Part shown: positions 17,294 through 27,393 of the stretch, piece after piece | How the letters are laid out: each line of letters opens with the position of its first letter | Position numbering within the stretch: position 1 is the first letter of the stretch | Assembly (NCBI RefSeq): GCF_005405925.1 | Contig: NZ_BJHV01000001.1 | Location: 9,920,001 to 9,984,000 of the forward strand | From: Streptomyces antimycoticus | GTDB taxonomy: Bacteria > Actinomycetota > Actinomycetes > Streptomycetales > Streptomycetaceae | Reading direction: 5' to 3' | Length of the DNA stretch: 64,000 nucleotides | Made by a program: the position numbers and the translations under genes | Notes under the pieces: model-generated | Databases searched by the model: none | What the model was told of the DNA's origin: nothing | Seen by the model: the letters and a program-made list of their open reading frames with translations, nothing else

Positions 17294-18472
17294 TCAGCTC
17301 TCGCGGCGCTCGGCGCCGGCCCGTAGCTGGGCGCGCAGGGCGTCCGGGGTCCAGTCCTGCTCCAGGGCGCGCCGGACGATGTCGGCCTGGGAGTCCGGGG
17401 CGAGGCCGCCGACGGGCGGGTCGAGGTCGAGGTTGGTGGGGAAGGGGTAGCCCTCGGCGCAGGCCGCGACGACGTTGTGCAGCCAGTCCTCCGAGGCGCC
17501 TTCGGCCTTGCGCTGCCGCAGCACGGGGAAGACGGCGTCGACCACCGCCTCACGGTCGACGGTCTCCATGGCGCGGCCGAAGGCGGAGGAGATCTGCAGC
17601 AGATTCGCCATCCGCCGGATGTCCGTGGAGCGATTGTGCCCGGCGGCGTGGAAGAGCGCGGGGTTGAAGAAGACCGCGTCGCCCGCCTCCAGCGGCAACT
17701 GGACGTGGTGCTCGGCGAAGTAGGCCATGAACTCCGGGCGGCGCCAGGCCAGATAGCCGGGCTCGTACGCTTGCGAGTACGGCAGGTAGAGCGTCGGGCC
17801 GGACTCGACGGGCATGGCGCAGTGGGCGACCGCGCCCTGCAGGGTCAGCACGGGGGAGAGCCGGTGGACATGGGCCGGATAGGCCGCGGCCCCCGCCTCG
17901 GAGAGGAAGCCCAGGTGGTAGTCGCGGTGCACGCTCTGGGCCGCGCCGCCCGGGTTGACCTGGTTGATCTGTGAGGTGATCTGGTAGCCGGGGCCCAGCC
18001 AGGCGGTGGCCACGAGGGCGATGAGGTCATTGGCGTAGTAGTCGGCGAAGACCTCCGGCGCGCTCAGGGCCAGCTTCTCCAGCGCGTTCCACACCCGGTC
18101 GTTGGCGCCGGGCTTGGCGAAGTGGTCACCGCGGGCGGCGCCCGCCGCCCGTTCCCGCTCGATCAGTTCGGTGAACGCCTCGGTGGCCCGGTCGAGGACC
18201 GACGGGTCGGGGAAGGCGCCCTTGAACACCACGATGCCGGGGCCGTCCAGCAGGGCGTCCACCAGTTCCGCCTGCGCCTCCCGGCGGCCGGGGGCCGTGG
18301 CGGCCCGGGCCCGCAGACGGTCGCCGTCGTAGACGGGGACGTTGTGCTCCACGGCGTCGGCACCGGGATGGTCGCCGGGGTCGGTGGTCCGCTCGACCAG
18401 GGTGCGGAAGGCGTCGAGAGTGCAGTCGGCCTCACTGAGCCAGGCAGGAGACCTCGGAGCGACGAGGGACAT
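17294..18472 (-). CDS. phytanoyl-CoA dioxygenase (PhyH) family protein
   Basis: A 392-residue non-haem Fe(II)/2-oxoglutarate oxygenase candidate. The metal-binding H-x-D is visible in QSVHRDYHLGF, and the distal His and 2-oxoglutarate-binding Arg are in NPALFHAAGHNRSTDIRR. The family hydroxylates diverse small molecules; with two sugar-type dehydrogenases and an SDR downstream, a hydroxylation that opens a catabolic route is plausible but unproven. The frame is open to 18541; I chose the ATG at 18472, whose product starts with SLVAPRSPAWLSE. First gene of the operon, divergent from a LacI regulator. Confidence 0.82.
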   Translation of the reverse strand: MSLVAPRSPAWLSEADCTLDAFRTLVERTTDPGDHPGADAVEHNVPVYDGDRLRARAATAPGRREAQAELVDALLDGPGIVVFKGAFPDPSVLDRATEAFTELIERERAAGAARGDHFAKPGANDRVWNALEKLALSAPEVFADYYANDLIALVATAWLGPGYQITSQINQVNPGGAAQSVHRDYHLGFLSEAGAAAYPAHVHRLSPVLTLQGAVAHCAMPVESGPTLYLPYSQAYEPGYLAWRRPEFMAYFAEHHVQLPLEAGDAVFFNPALFHAAGHNRSTDIRRMANLLQISSAFGRAMETVDREAVVDAVFPVLRQRKAEGASEDWLHNVVAACAEGYPFPTNLDLDPPVGGLAPDSQADIVRRALEQDWTPDALRAQLRAGAERRES

Positions 18473-18582
18473 GATGCTTTCCGATCCTTCCCGTGGGCTG
18501 CGGCTTTCTGCCAGTGTTGTGATCAGCCGAGCATCGGGCAATCCTCAGCAGTCCATCAAAAACCCCTCAGGGAGGCGCGCCG

Positions 18583-19614
18583 ATGTCCCATCCGTATCCG
18601 ATCCGGGAGATCGCCCGGCAGGCGGGCCTGAGCGTGGCCACCGTCGACCGGGTGCTGAACAACCGGGGCGGCGTGCGCGAGAGCACCACCCGGGAGGTCC
18701 ACCAGGCGATCAAGGACCTGGACCGGCAGCGGACCCAGGTCCGCATCGGCGGCCGCACCTTCATGATCGATATCGTGATGCAGGCGCCGGAGCGCTTCTC
18801 CCTGGCGGTCCGCGCCGCCCTGGAGGCGGAGCTGCCGGCGCTGCGCCCCGCGGTCATGCGGTCGCGCTTCCACTTCCGCGAGACCGGTCCGGTCGAGGAG
18901 CTGATCGCCACCCTGGACCGTGTCGCCGAGCGCGGCGGCTCCCAGGGGGTCGTCCTCAAGGCGCCCGACGTCCCGGAGATCACGGCCGCCGTCGGCCGCC
19001 TGGCCGCCGTGGGCATACCGGTCGTGACCCTGGTGACCGATCTGCCCGGCAGCGCGCGCCGGTCCTACGTCGGCATCGACAACCGCGCGGCCGGGGCCAC
19101 CGCCGCGTACCTCCTGGGACAGTGGCTCGGCGACCGCCCCGGCAATGTGCTCACCACCATCAGCCGCGGCTTCTTCCGCGGGGAGGAGGAACGCGAGATG
19201 GGGTTCCGCAGCGCCCTGCGCAACGCCCATCCCGGGCGCACGCTGGTCGAGGTCACCGACAGCGACGGTCTGGACGCCACCCAGCGGGAGCTGGTCCTGC
19301 GGGCGCTGCGCCAGGACCCGGAGATCCGGGCGGTCTACTCGATCGGTGGCGGCAACACCGCGACGATTCACGCCTTCGAGGAACTGGGCCGCGCCTACGA
19401 GGTGTTCATCGCCCACGACCTCGACCACGACAACACCCGGCTGCTGCGCGAGCGCCGGCTGTCCGCGGTGCTCCACCACGACCTGCGCCAGGACATGCGC
19501 CGCGCCTGCCAGATCATCATGCGGGCCCACGGGGCCCTGCCCGACGACGGCCCCGCCCTGCCCTCGCCCATCCAGGTCGTCACGCCGTACAACATGCCGC
19601 CCGACGCGGCCTGA
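18583..19614 (+). CDS. LacI family transcriptional regulator
   Basis: A 343-residue regulator with the LacI helix-turn-helix at residues 4-50 (IREIARQAGLSVATVDRVLNNRGGVRESTTREV) and a periplasmic-binding-protein-like effector domain (VVTLVTDLPGSARRSYVGIDNRAAGATAAYLLGQWL ... VYSIGGGNTATIHAFEELG). The ATG at 18583 follows GGAGG at a good distance. It is divergent from the PhyH-SDR-Gfo/Idh operon, 110 bases apart, and is its likely repressor, with a sugar or cyclitol as inducer. Confidence 0.9.
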   Translation: MSHPYPIREIARQAGLSVATVDRVLNNRGGVRESTTREVHQAIKDLDRQRTQVRIGGRTFMIDIVMQAPERFSLAVRAALEAELPALRPAVMRSRFHFRETGPVEELIATLDRVAERGGSQGVVLKAPDVPEITAAVGRLAAVGIPVVTLVTDLPGSARRSYVGIDNRAAGATAAYLLGQWLGDRPGNVLTTISRGFFRGEEEREMGFRSALRNAHPGRTLVEVTDSDGLDATQRELVLRALRQDPEIRAVYSIGGGNTATIHAFEELGRAYEVFIAHDLDHDNTRLLRERRLSAVLHHDLRQDMRRACQIIMRAHGALPDDGPALPSPIQVVTPYNMPPDAA

Positions 19615-19761
19615 GACGCCTGCCATCGGCACCCTCCGGCCCCGCTTGGCGATATTCCGTTGCACCATGTCCCTCGTGCCACTGGGAGCCGTCTCCGCCC
19701 ACGCATAGCGTCGGAACAGGGCCAGACGGACTGGTCATTACCGCATGTGAGGGGACATTTC

Positions 19762-20457
19762 ATGCTCGCCCAAATCGTCCTGTTCGACGGCTTCGACCTC
19801 CTCGATGTGCTCGCCCCCTACGAAGTGCTGGTCGCCGGTGGCATGGCTGCCGAGGGAGCGCTGCGCGCCGAGTTGGTGTCCGCCGAGGGACCGCGAGAGG
19901 TGGTGAGCGGGGTCGGTGGTGTGCCGCTGCGCGCCACGGCCGCCCTGGATCCCGCGAGGGCGGACCTGGTCGTGGTCCCCGGTGCGGCCGGCCGGATCGG
20001 AGAACCCGGCGAGGTCCCCGATCTCGACGCGGATGCGGACGCGGGCGAGTGGCGGGAGCACGAATTCATTCCCGTAACTCTGGGCCGCGCCGTGAACACC
20101 GGCCTGCCGGGGCTGCTGAAGGCGGCCATGGACCGTCCGGAGGTGATTGTCGCCACGGTGTGCGGCGGCTCGCTCGTCCTGGCCATGGCCGGTCTGCTGG
20201 AGGGCCGCTACGCCACCACCCACCACATGGGCCTGGACATGCTGGACGCCACCGGTGTCAACGCGGTCAGGGCCCGTGTCGTCGACGACGGCGACCTCGT
20301 CACCGGCGCCGGTGTCACCTCCGGGCTCGATCTGGGCCTGTATCTGCTGGAGCGCGAACTGGGGCCGCGGATCGCCCACGCCGTCGAGGAGCTGTTCGCC
20401 TACGAGCGCCGCGGCACCCCCTGGCGCCACCACGGGCCGTCGCCCGTCGCCCTGTGA
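19762..20457 (+). CDS. DJ-1/PfpI family protein
   Basis: A 231-residue member of the DJ-1/PfpI (class I glutamine amidotransferase-like) superfamily. The nucleophile elbow is VATVCGGSLVLAMAGLLEGRYATTHH with the cysteine in place; the N-terminal strand reads AQIVLFDGFDLLDVLAPYEVL. Members include isonitrile hydratases, glyoxalases and regulators; which applies is unknown. GAGGGG precedes the ATG at 19762. The small beta-rich protein gene follows after 54 bases. A second DJ-1 gene of different subtype lies at 42509. Confidence 0.82.
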   Translation: MLAQIVLFDGFDLLDVLAPYEVLVAGGMAAEGALRAELVSAEGPREVVSGVGGVPLRATAALDPARADLVVVPGAAGRIGEPGEVPDLDADADAGEWREHEFIPVTLGRAVNTGLPGLLKAAMDRPEVIVATVCGGSLVLAMAGLLEGRYATTHHMGLDMLDATGVNAVRARVVDDGDLVTGAGVTSGLDLGLYLLERELGPRIAHAVEELFAYERRGTPWRHHGPSPVAL

Positions 20458-20511
20458 CCACACCGCCCCCGGCGCAACCCGCCCCGGCCCACGTCAAGGA
20501 AGCACACCACC

Positions 20512-20832
20512 ATGTCCGTTGAAGGCACCTGGGATCTGTCCATGTCCACCCCCATCGGCCGGATCAAGGCCGTGGCCGAATTCCGCCACGAGGACGGCAC
20601 ATTGACCGGTACGGCCCACGGCGCGGGGGAGGAGGTCCCGCTGGTCGATGTGGCACTCGAGGGCGACCAGCTCACCTGGCGTCAGGCCATCACCAAGCCC
20701 ATGCGTCTGAACCTCGCGTTCACGATGACGGTCGACGGCGAGACGATGACCGGTACCTCCAAGGCCGGGCGGCTGCCCTCCTCCAAGGTCACCGGAGAGC
20801 GCCGGGCCGCCCCCGTGGCAGCGGAGGGCTGA
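20512..20832 (+). CDS. small beta-rich protein, unknown function
   Basis: A 106-residue protein without signal peptide. It alternates short strands and turns (GTWDLSMSTPIGRIKAVAEFRHEDGTLTGTAHG ... DQLTWRQAITKPMRLNLAFTMTVDGETMTGTSKAGRLPSSKV), a lipocalin- or FABP-like pattern seen in small actinobacterial hypothetical proteins that sit beside oxidoreductases or DJ-1 proteins. AAGGA lies about 10 bases before the ATG. It probably shares a transcript with the DJ-1 gene. I cannot assign a ligand. Confidence 0.75.
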   Translation: MSVEGTWDLSMSTPIGRIKAVAEFRHEDGTLTGTAHGAGEEVPLVDVALEGDQLTWRQAITKPMRLNLAFTMTVDGETMTGTSKAGRLPSSKVTGERRAAPVAAEG

Positions 20833-20873
20833 GACTCCCCGAGTCCGGGGCAGTGGCGGACATGCGGCTCGGC

Positions 20874-21590
20874 TCAGACGAACTGCTGGACCACCAGCAC
20901 GGTCGCGCTCACCACCGCGAGCACCATGGCGACGCCCCTGGTGCGCCGCATGTCCATTCTGCTCGCCAGCGGGCGGGCGAGCAGCACCCCGATCGTCGCG
21001 GCCGGGGCGAGCAGGGCGGTGTGCCACAGGCTGTAGGTGTGCACCGCCCCGGTCGCCGCCAGGATGGCCAGACTCATCACGGAACCGGCCAGGAAGAACC
21101 CGCTCATCGTGGCGCGCAGCCGCGGACCGCTCAGGCGCTGCCAGACCATGGCCATCGGCGGCCCTCCGATGGAGGTCGCCGTGCCCATCAGCCCCGACAT
21201 CAGGCCGGCCAGCAGTACCGAACGCCGTCGCGGCGCCGGCACGAAACCGCGCAGGCTCACCGCGACGCCCGCGAGGACGACCACGGCGACGAGGAGGGCG
21301 AGTTGCCGGGCGGGCAGCACGGCGACCAGCGCCGCGCCGCCCACCGCGCCCGGCACCCGCCCGGCCAGCGCCCACCCCGCGCCGCGCAGGTCCAGGTGGC
21401 CGCCCTCCAGCACCAGGACCGCGGTCGTGACTCCGGTGGCGAGCAGCAGGACCACCACCGGGGTGAGCGAAGGGTCGAATATCGCGATCACCGGGGCGGC
21501 CAGCAGGCCGAGCCCGAAGCCGATGGAGACCTGGAGCAGCGCCCCGACCGCCACCGTGATGAAGAGCAGGGTGAACTCGGGCGGGCTCAT
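20874..21590 (-). CDS. TSUP (TauE/SafE) family membrane protein
   Basis: A 238-residue integral membrane protein with about eight hydrophobic helices and the TSUP glycine-rich repeats (VAVGALLQVSIGFGLGLLAAPVIAIFDPSLTPVVVLLL near the start, GLMSGLMGTATSIGGPPMAMVW in the middle). Family members move sulfite, sulfonates or small organic acids, often outward. The frame is open to 21626, but the ATG at 21590 overlaps the TGA of the ABC ATPase gene by 4 bases, which makes it the sixth gene of the importer operon and suggests a linked transport role. Confidence 0.85.
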   Translation of the reverse strand: MSPPEFTLLFITVAVGALLQVSIGFGLGLLAAPVIAIFDPSLTPVVVLLLATGVTTAVLVLEGGHLDLRGAGWALAGRVPGAVGGAALVAVLPARQLALLVAVVVLAGVAVSLRGFVPAPRRRSVLLAGLMSGLMGTATSIGGPPMAMVWQRLSGPRLRATMSGFFLAGSVMSLAILAATGAVHTYSLWHTALLAPAATIGVLLARPLASRMDMRRTRGVAMVLAVVSATVLVVQQFV

Positions 21591-22643
21591 GCTTCCGTCG
21601 GCCCGGTGCCCAGCGGGAAGTGACACAGCCCCTCATGCGGCTCCCGCCCGGGGTCCGCCGTGCCGTCACGGGTGACGACCGGAGGGGCGAGCTCGGCGCA
21701 CCGATCCTCGCTCTTCCAGCAGCGGGTGCGGAACCGGCAGCCCGATGGGATGTCGTACGGGGAGGGGATCTCCCCGCGGAGCTGGATCTCGTCGTCGTCC
21801 TGGGCCTGCCCGGAGACGTCGAGTGTGGGCGCGGCGGACATCAGGGCGGCGGTGTAGGGATGCAGGGGGCGGTCGAAGACGTCCTCGGTGGGGCCGTGTT
21901 CGATGACCTTGCCCAGATACATCACGGTCACCCGGTCGGAGACATGCCGGACCACGGACAGGTCATGGGAGATGAAGACGTAGGAGACACCGAGCCGTTC
22001 CCGCAGCTCGGAGAGGACATTGAGCACTTGGGCCTGTACCGACAGGTCCAGCGCGGACACGGGCTCGTCGCACACGATGAGGTCGGGGTCGAGGGCCAGC
22101 GCGCGGGCGATGCCGATGCGCTGCCGCTGCCCGCCGGAGAACTCGTTCGGGTAGCGATGGGCGTCGCTCTCCCGCAGCCCGACCAGCGACAGCAGCTCAC
22201 CGACCCGTCGCTCCCGCGCCTGTGCCGTGGGCACGATGTCGCGGTGGGTGCGCCACGGCTCGCCGATGAGATCGGCCGCGGACATCCGGGCGTTGAGCGA
22301 GGCGAAGGGGTCCTGGAACACCATCTGCACCCGGCGCCGCCAGGCCAGCAGTTCCTTGCCCTTGAGGGTGAACGGATCGGTGCCGTTGAAGCGCACCGTC
22401 CCCGAGTCCGGCCGCTCAAGACCGAGCACCACTCTGGCCAGGGTCGATTTGCCGCATCCGGACTCGCCCACCAGTCCGAGGGTCTCCCCGCGCTCGACCC
22501 GCACATCGACTCCGTCCAGCGCGGTCAGGCGCCGGCGGCCATGGCCGAACGACTTGGTCACACCGCGGACTTCGAGCAGGGGCGGGGGAGTGGCCGGGCC
22601 ATTGGCCCGCGGGCTCGCGGCCGTGGTGTCGGTGAGGGGCGTC

Positions 22644-22651
<8 letters not shown>
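21587..22651 (-). CDS. ABC transporter ATP-binding protein (OppF/DppF type)
   Basis: Cytosolic ATPase of a peptide/nickel-type ABC importer, 354 residues. Walker A is GESGCGKS, the signature is [15 protein letters not shown], and Walker B is [12 protein letters not shown]. The C-terminal extension typical of OppF, with cysteines ([18 protein letters not shown]), is present; in some relatives it binds an iron-sulfur cluster. It overlaps the OppD-type gene by 8 bases and the TSUP gene by 4. Confidence 0.9.
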
Positions 22652-23653
<1,002 letters not shown>

Positions 23654-23657
<4 letters not shown>

Positions 23658-24622
23658 GCGATCATCTCCGAGGGAACGGCGGCGCGGTTGCCGCGCCGCT
23701 TCCGGGGCAGCGTCAGCCGCCAGCGCTGGGCGGGGTCGGTGGCCAGGCGAACCCAGGCGGCGAGCACCGTGGCCGACACCGTGGTGAGCACGATCGCGAA
23801 GCCCGGCAGCACGGCGATCCACCAGGCCGTCTGGAGGTACTGGCGCCCTTGGGCCACCATCAGCCCCCAGCTCACATCGGGCGGCTGGATGCCGATGCCG
23901 AGGAAACTCAAGGACGACTCGGTCAGCATGACGAAACAGAAGTCGAGCGTGGCCACGGTCAGCAGCGTGGGCAGCGCGATCGGCAGAATGTGCCGGTAGA
24001 TGATGTTCCGGCTCGGTGTGCCGAAGGTCCGGGCCGCGTCGACGAACAGCCGGCTTCTGAGCTCGGCCGACTCCGCGCGGGCGGTGCGCAGATAGACCGG
24101 GACCCGCGCGATGGCGAGGATCAGCACGATGTTCATCGCGCTGGGCGCGAAGACATACAGCACGACGACCGCGATCAGCAGGGACGGGAAGCTGAGGATC
24201 ACGTCGGCGACACGCATCGCCACGTTCTCGCGCATCCTTCCGTGGTATCCGGCCCACAGCCCCAGGGCCGAGCCGATCAGCAGCGAGCACAGCACCGCGG
24301 GCACCGCGACGGACAGCGTCGTCCCGGCGGCGTCCACCAGCCGGGCCAGCACGCTGCGCCCCAGCACATCGGTGCCCAGCAGCCCGTAGAAGCCGTGGTC
24401 GAGGGAGGGCGGCCGCAGCGAGGCGCGGAGGTCCTGCCGCACCGCTCGGTCCCCGATGAACAGCCGGCCGAACAGCGCGACCAGGAACACCGTGGCGAGG
24501 ACGACGGCGGCGACGGCCGCGCCCCGGTCCCGGCCGAGCAGCAGCCACCAGCGGGGCGGTCGGGTGGGTGACGGGGCGGCTTCGCCGGAGGGGCGGTCGG
24601 CGGAATCGGCGGGCTCGGTCAT
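23654..24622 (-). CDS. ABC transporter permease (OppC/DppC type)
   Basis: Inner-membrane permease of 322 residues with an N-terminal helix (AAVAAVVLATVFLVALFGRLF), a periplasmic segment ending GTDVLGRSVLARLV and five further helices containing the cytoplasmic EAA-type loop (DAARTFGTPSRNIIYRHILP). A GTG at 24640 overlaps the OppB stop and is possible; I chose the ATG at 24622 because AAGGAG sits 6 bases before it. It pairs with the OppB-type permease just upstream. Confidence 0.87.
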
Positions 24623-24636
24623 GGTGGCTCCTTCGC

Positions 24637-25566
24637 TCACGCCGGCACCGCCTGGCGCACTCGGGGGTCGATCAGGGCGTGGCAGACGTCGATGACGATG
24701 TTCAGCGCGAAGATCGTCACCGCCGTGATCAGAACGGCGGCCTGCAACACCGCGAAGTCGCGCTGCAGAATCGAGTCGATCATGAGCTTGCCGATCCCGG
24801 GCCAGCCGAAGATCGTTTCTACGATCACCGCCCCGTTGACGAGACCGACCGTGAGATCCCCGGCGACGGTCAGCACGGGCGTGATGGAGTTGCGCAGGGC
24901 GTGCCCGAACACCACGCGCCTGGGGTCGGCTCCCTTGCTGCGCGCGACCTTGACGTAGGGCGCGGACAGCGCGCCGACCATGCTGCCGCGCACCACCTGC
25001 ACCAGCACGCCGAACGGGCGGATCAGCAAGGTGGCGATGGGCAGCACCCAGATCTCGGGGCCGCCCAGGGTGCCGGAGGTCGGCAGCCAGTCCAGACCCA
25101 CTCCGAAGACCAGCACACCCATGATCGCGAACCAGAAGTCGGGGATGCTGGCCGCGGTCATCGACAGCAGACCGGCGATCCGGTCGATGAGCGAGTTGGG
25201 CCGGTAGGCGGCGAGGCTTCCGACCAGCAGCGCCCCGAGGATGGCCAGGAGCATGGTCATCCCGGCGAGTTGGAGCGTGACGGGGAACGCCTTGAGCACC
25301 ATCGAACCGGCCGACTCGCCGGTGCGCAACGAGGTGCCGAAGTCGAGTTGCGCGGCATTGGTGAGGTAGTCCCACAGCTGCACCGGAATGGAGTCGTCGA
25401 AGCCGTGGGCGGCGGAGAATTCCGCGCGCTGCTGGGGAGTGGCGCTCAGCGGGAGGTAGAGGTCGACGGGGCTGCCGGTCAGGCGGGCCAGGCAGAACAC
25501 GCCCAGCACCACGAACACCAGCGGGATCGCGCTGGAGACGATGCGCTTGCGCAGGAAGGACGTCAT
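24637..25566 (-). CDS. ABC transporter permease (OppB/DppB type)
   Basis: Inner-membrane permease of 309 residues. It shows the OppB pattern: an N-terminal helix (AIPLVFVVLGVFCLARLTG), DFGTSLRTGESAGSMVLKAFPVTLQLAG before the transmembrane core, and the EAA-type loop VKVARSKGADPRRVVFGHALRNSITPVLT. The ATG at 25566 lies 3 bases after the binding-protein stop, so translation is probably coupled. No divergence from normal length. Confidence 0.88.
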   Translation of the reverse strand: MTSFLRKRIVSSAIPLVFVVLGVFCLARLTGSPVDLYLPLSATPQQRAEFSAAHGFDDSIPVQLWDYLTNAAQLDFGTSLRTGESAGSMVLKAFPVTLQLAGMTMLLAILGALLVGSLAAYRPNSLIDRIAGLLSMTAASIPDFWFAIMGVLVFGVGLDWLPTSGTLGGPEIWVLPIATLLIRPFGVLVQVVRGSMVGALSAPYVKVARSKGADPRRVVFGHALRNSITPVLTVAGDLTVGLVNGAVIVETIFGWPGIGKLMIDSILQRDFAVLQAAVLITAVTIFALNIVIDVCHALIDPRVRQAVPA

Positions 25567-25567
25567 A

Positions 25568-27163
25568 TCAGCGCCTCCCCGCCGGCGCCGGACTGACCTC
25601 GGAGAGCCGCATCTCGTCCCCGGTGGCGGAGTCCGGGCGGTACCGCACCGACGGCGACAGTCCGAGCAGTCCGCGCATATGAGCCAGGTAGGCGTACTGC
25701 ACAACCGATGTGTTCTGGTAGGCGAGCACATCGGCGAACGCCTTCTGCCGGGCCTTGCCGGAGAGCGCGTCCGCCGCGGCGATGCGCCGGTCGAGGTCCC
25801 TGGTGCCGAAGGTGGACTGGGGGCCGTCGCTCTGCAGGTACTGACTCGTGGTGAAGGCCGCGTCCCCGGCCTGGTTGCCGTGCATGATCAGCAGCGCCAC
25901 CGGCCCGACACCGCGGGGCAGCGGACGCAGCTGGTACTGAAGATGGGTGGCGGTGTCCGCCATGCGTATCCTCACGTTCAGCCCCACCCGCGCCATCTCG
26001 TACTGCAGGGCCTCGGTCACCTCCGCGATTCCGGCGAACATGCCGTTGCGTGCGACGAGGGTGATCCGCCGGTGCACCGGGACCCCGTCGGCGGCCGCCT
26101 GTTTCACCAGCGCGCGGGCGGCGGCCTCCTGGTACGGGGCGGGGGCGAGGTCGTCGTTGTGGCCCACCACGCCGGGCGGGACCAATTGCGCGGCGGGCTT
26201 GGCCAGTCCGCCGAGAAGAGCGCCGATGATGCCCTTGCGGTCGACGGCCATGCCGATCGCCTTGCGCACCCGGATGTCGTTGAGCGGCGCCTCACGGCCG
26301 TCCAGACGCAGGGCGGTCGTCTCGTTGTTGGGGTAGGCGACGGTGTTGCCCGCCTCGGCGCTCGTGTGGTCCAGCGCCGTCGCGATATCGGCCTCGCCCT
26401 TGTCGATCATCGCGGCACGGACACTCGCATCGCTCCGCCAGACATACCTGGCCCGGGGGTAGGCCGGTGCCTTCCCCCAGTAATCGGCGTTGCGGGCAAG
26501 GGAGATCGAGACGCCGGTCTGCCACGACGTGACGGCGTAGGGGCCGGTCCCGATCGGTATGCGCACCTTGGCCTTGGTGTCGGTGGTGCGCGGCACGATC
26601 TCGACGAAGCTGAGCCGCAGCGGGAGGATGGGGTCGGTCTTCTCGGTGGTGACGGTCAGCCGGGTGGGGCTGACGGCGTGTACGTCGAGTTTCGCGTCGC
26701 CGAAGACATAGCCGTCCACGTTGCAGGCGAGATCGGAGTTGACGGCGCGGTCGATGGAGAACGCGGCGTCCTTCGCCGTGAACGGCTGCCCGTTCTGGAA
26801 GGTCACCCCCGGGCGGATGTCGAAGGTCCACGTCGTGGGCTTCGTCTGCCGCCAGCCGGTCGCCAGCAGCGGCTCCAGCTTGCCCGACGTGGGGTCCCGT
26901 TCCACCAGCGGTTCGGTGATGTTGGAGCGGACGACGACACCGGTCGCGGTCAGCGATGACTCACAGGGTTCCAGCGTCGGCGGTTCCTGGGTGAGGACCA
27001 CCCGCAGGGTGCGCCCGTCCGCGCTGCCGGCATCACCCGCCGTGTCACTGTTCGCCACGGCGCACGCGCTGGTGAGCAGCATCGTGCCCGTGGCCAGAAG
27101 GGCGAGAACTGTATGGGCCCGGCCCCGTTCCGGGGGCGGACTGGAGGGTACGGAGGACTTCAT
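25568..27163 (-). CDS. ABC transporter substrate-binding lipoprotein (family 5)
   Basis: Extracytoplasmic solute-binding protein of 531 residues, the peptide/nickel (SBP_bac_5) family. A signal peptide with lipobox LTSAC near residue 35 anchors it. The family core is visible: TLRVVLTQEPPTLEP, TWRQTKPTTWTFDIRPGVTFQNGQPFTAKDAAFSI, and DIRVRKAIGMAVDRKGI. Peptides, nickel chelates and small organic acids are all possible cargo. The frame is open to 27220; GGAG 8 bases before the ATG at 27163 supports that start. First gene of a six-gene operon, divergent from a 2-hydroxyacid dehydrogenase. Confidence 0.88.
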   Translation of the reverse strand: MKSSVPSSPPPERGRAHTVLALLATGTMLLTSACAVANSDTAGDAGSADGRTLRVVLTQEPPTLEPCESSLTATGVVVRSNITEPLVERDPTSGKLEPLLATGWRQTKPTTWTFDIRPGVTFQNGQPFTAKDAAFSIDRAVNSDLACNVDGYVFGDAKLDVHAVSPTRLTVTTEKTDPILPLRLSFVEIVPRTTDTKAKVRIPIGTGPYAVTSWQTGVSISLARNADYWGKAPAYPRARYVWRSDASVRAAMIDKGEADIATALDHTSAEAGNTVAYPNNETTALRLDGREAPLNDIRVRKAIGMAVDRKGIIGALLGGLAKPAAQLVPPGVVGHNDDLAPAPYQEAAARALVKQAAADGVPVHRRITLVARNGMFAGIAEVTEALQYEMARVGLNVRIRMADTATHLQYQLRPLPRGVGPVALLIMHGNQAGDAAFTTSQYLQSDGPQSTFGTRDLDRRIAAADALSGKARQKAFADVLAYQNTSVVQYAYLAHMRGLLGLSPSVRYRPDSATGDEMRLSEVSPAPAGRR

Positions 27164-27393
27164 CGTCGGCGTATCTCCGAGGGTGGTGGCGGGTTGCCGC
27201 CCGAGAACGACAGTCGACATCGCTGTCTACACTTGCGTACCCGGTCTGTATTTGTGGACGCTGAAGCTAAACCTGAGGTGCCGGTGCGTCAAGAGATCTG
27301 ACAGCAAGCCCAGGTGAAGGGGGTGATAGCCGGGACGGCCGAATCATTGACAGCCTCAACAGCCCTGTGCAGAAATGAAGACAGCGGCTACAT

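Noticed and set aside
18473..18582. LacI operator search between the PhyH operon and LacI
   Set aside because: Only a weak CCGA-N3-TCGG match was found, not enough to call a site.
18342..20522. A 726-codon forward open frame across the LacI and DJ-1 genes
   Set aside because: Composition is Arg/Pro/Gly-rich out-of-frame translation; the LacI and DJ-1 genes in other frames have clear domains and ribosome sites.
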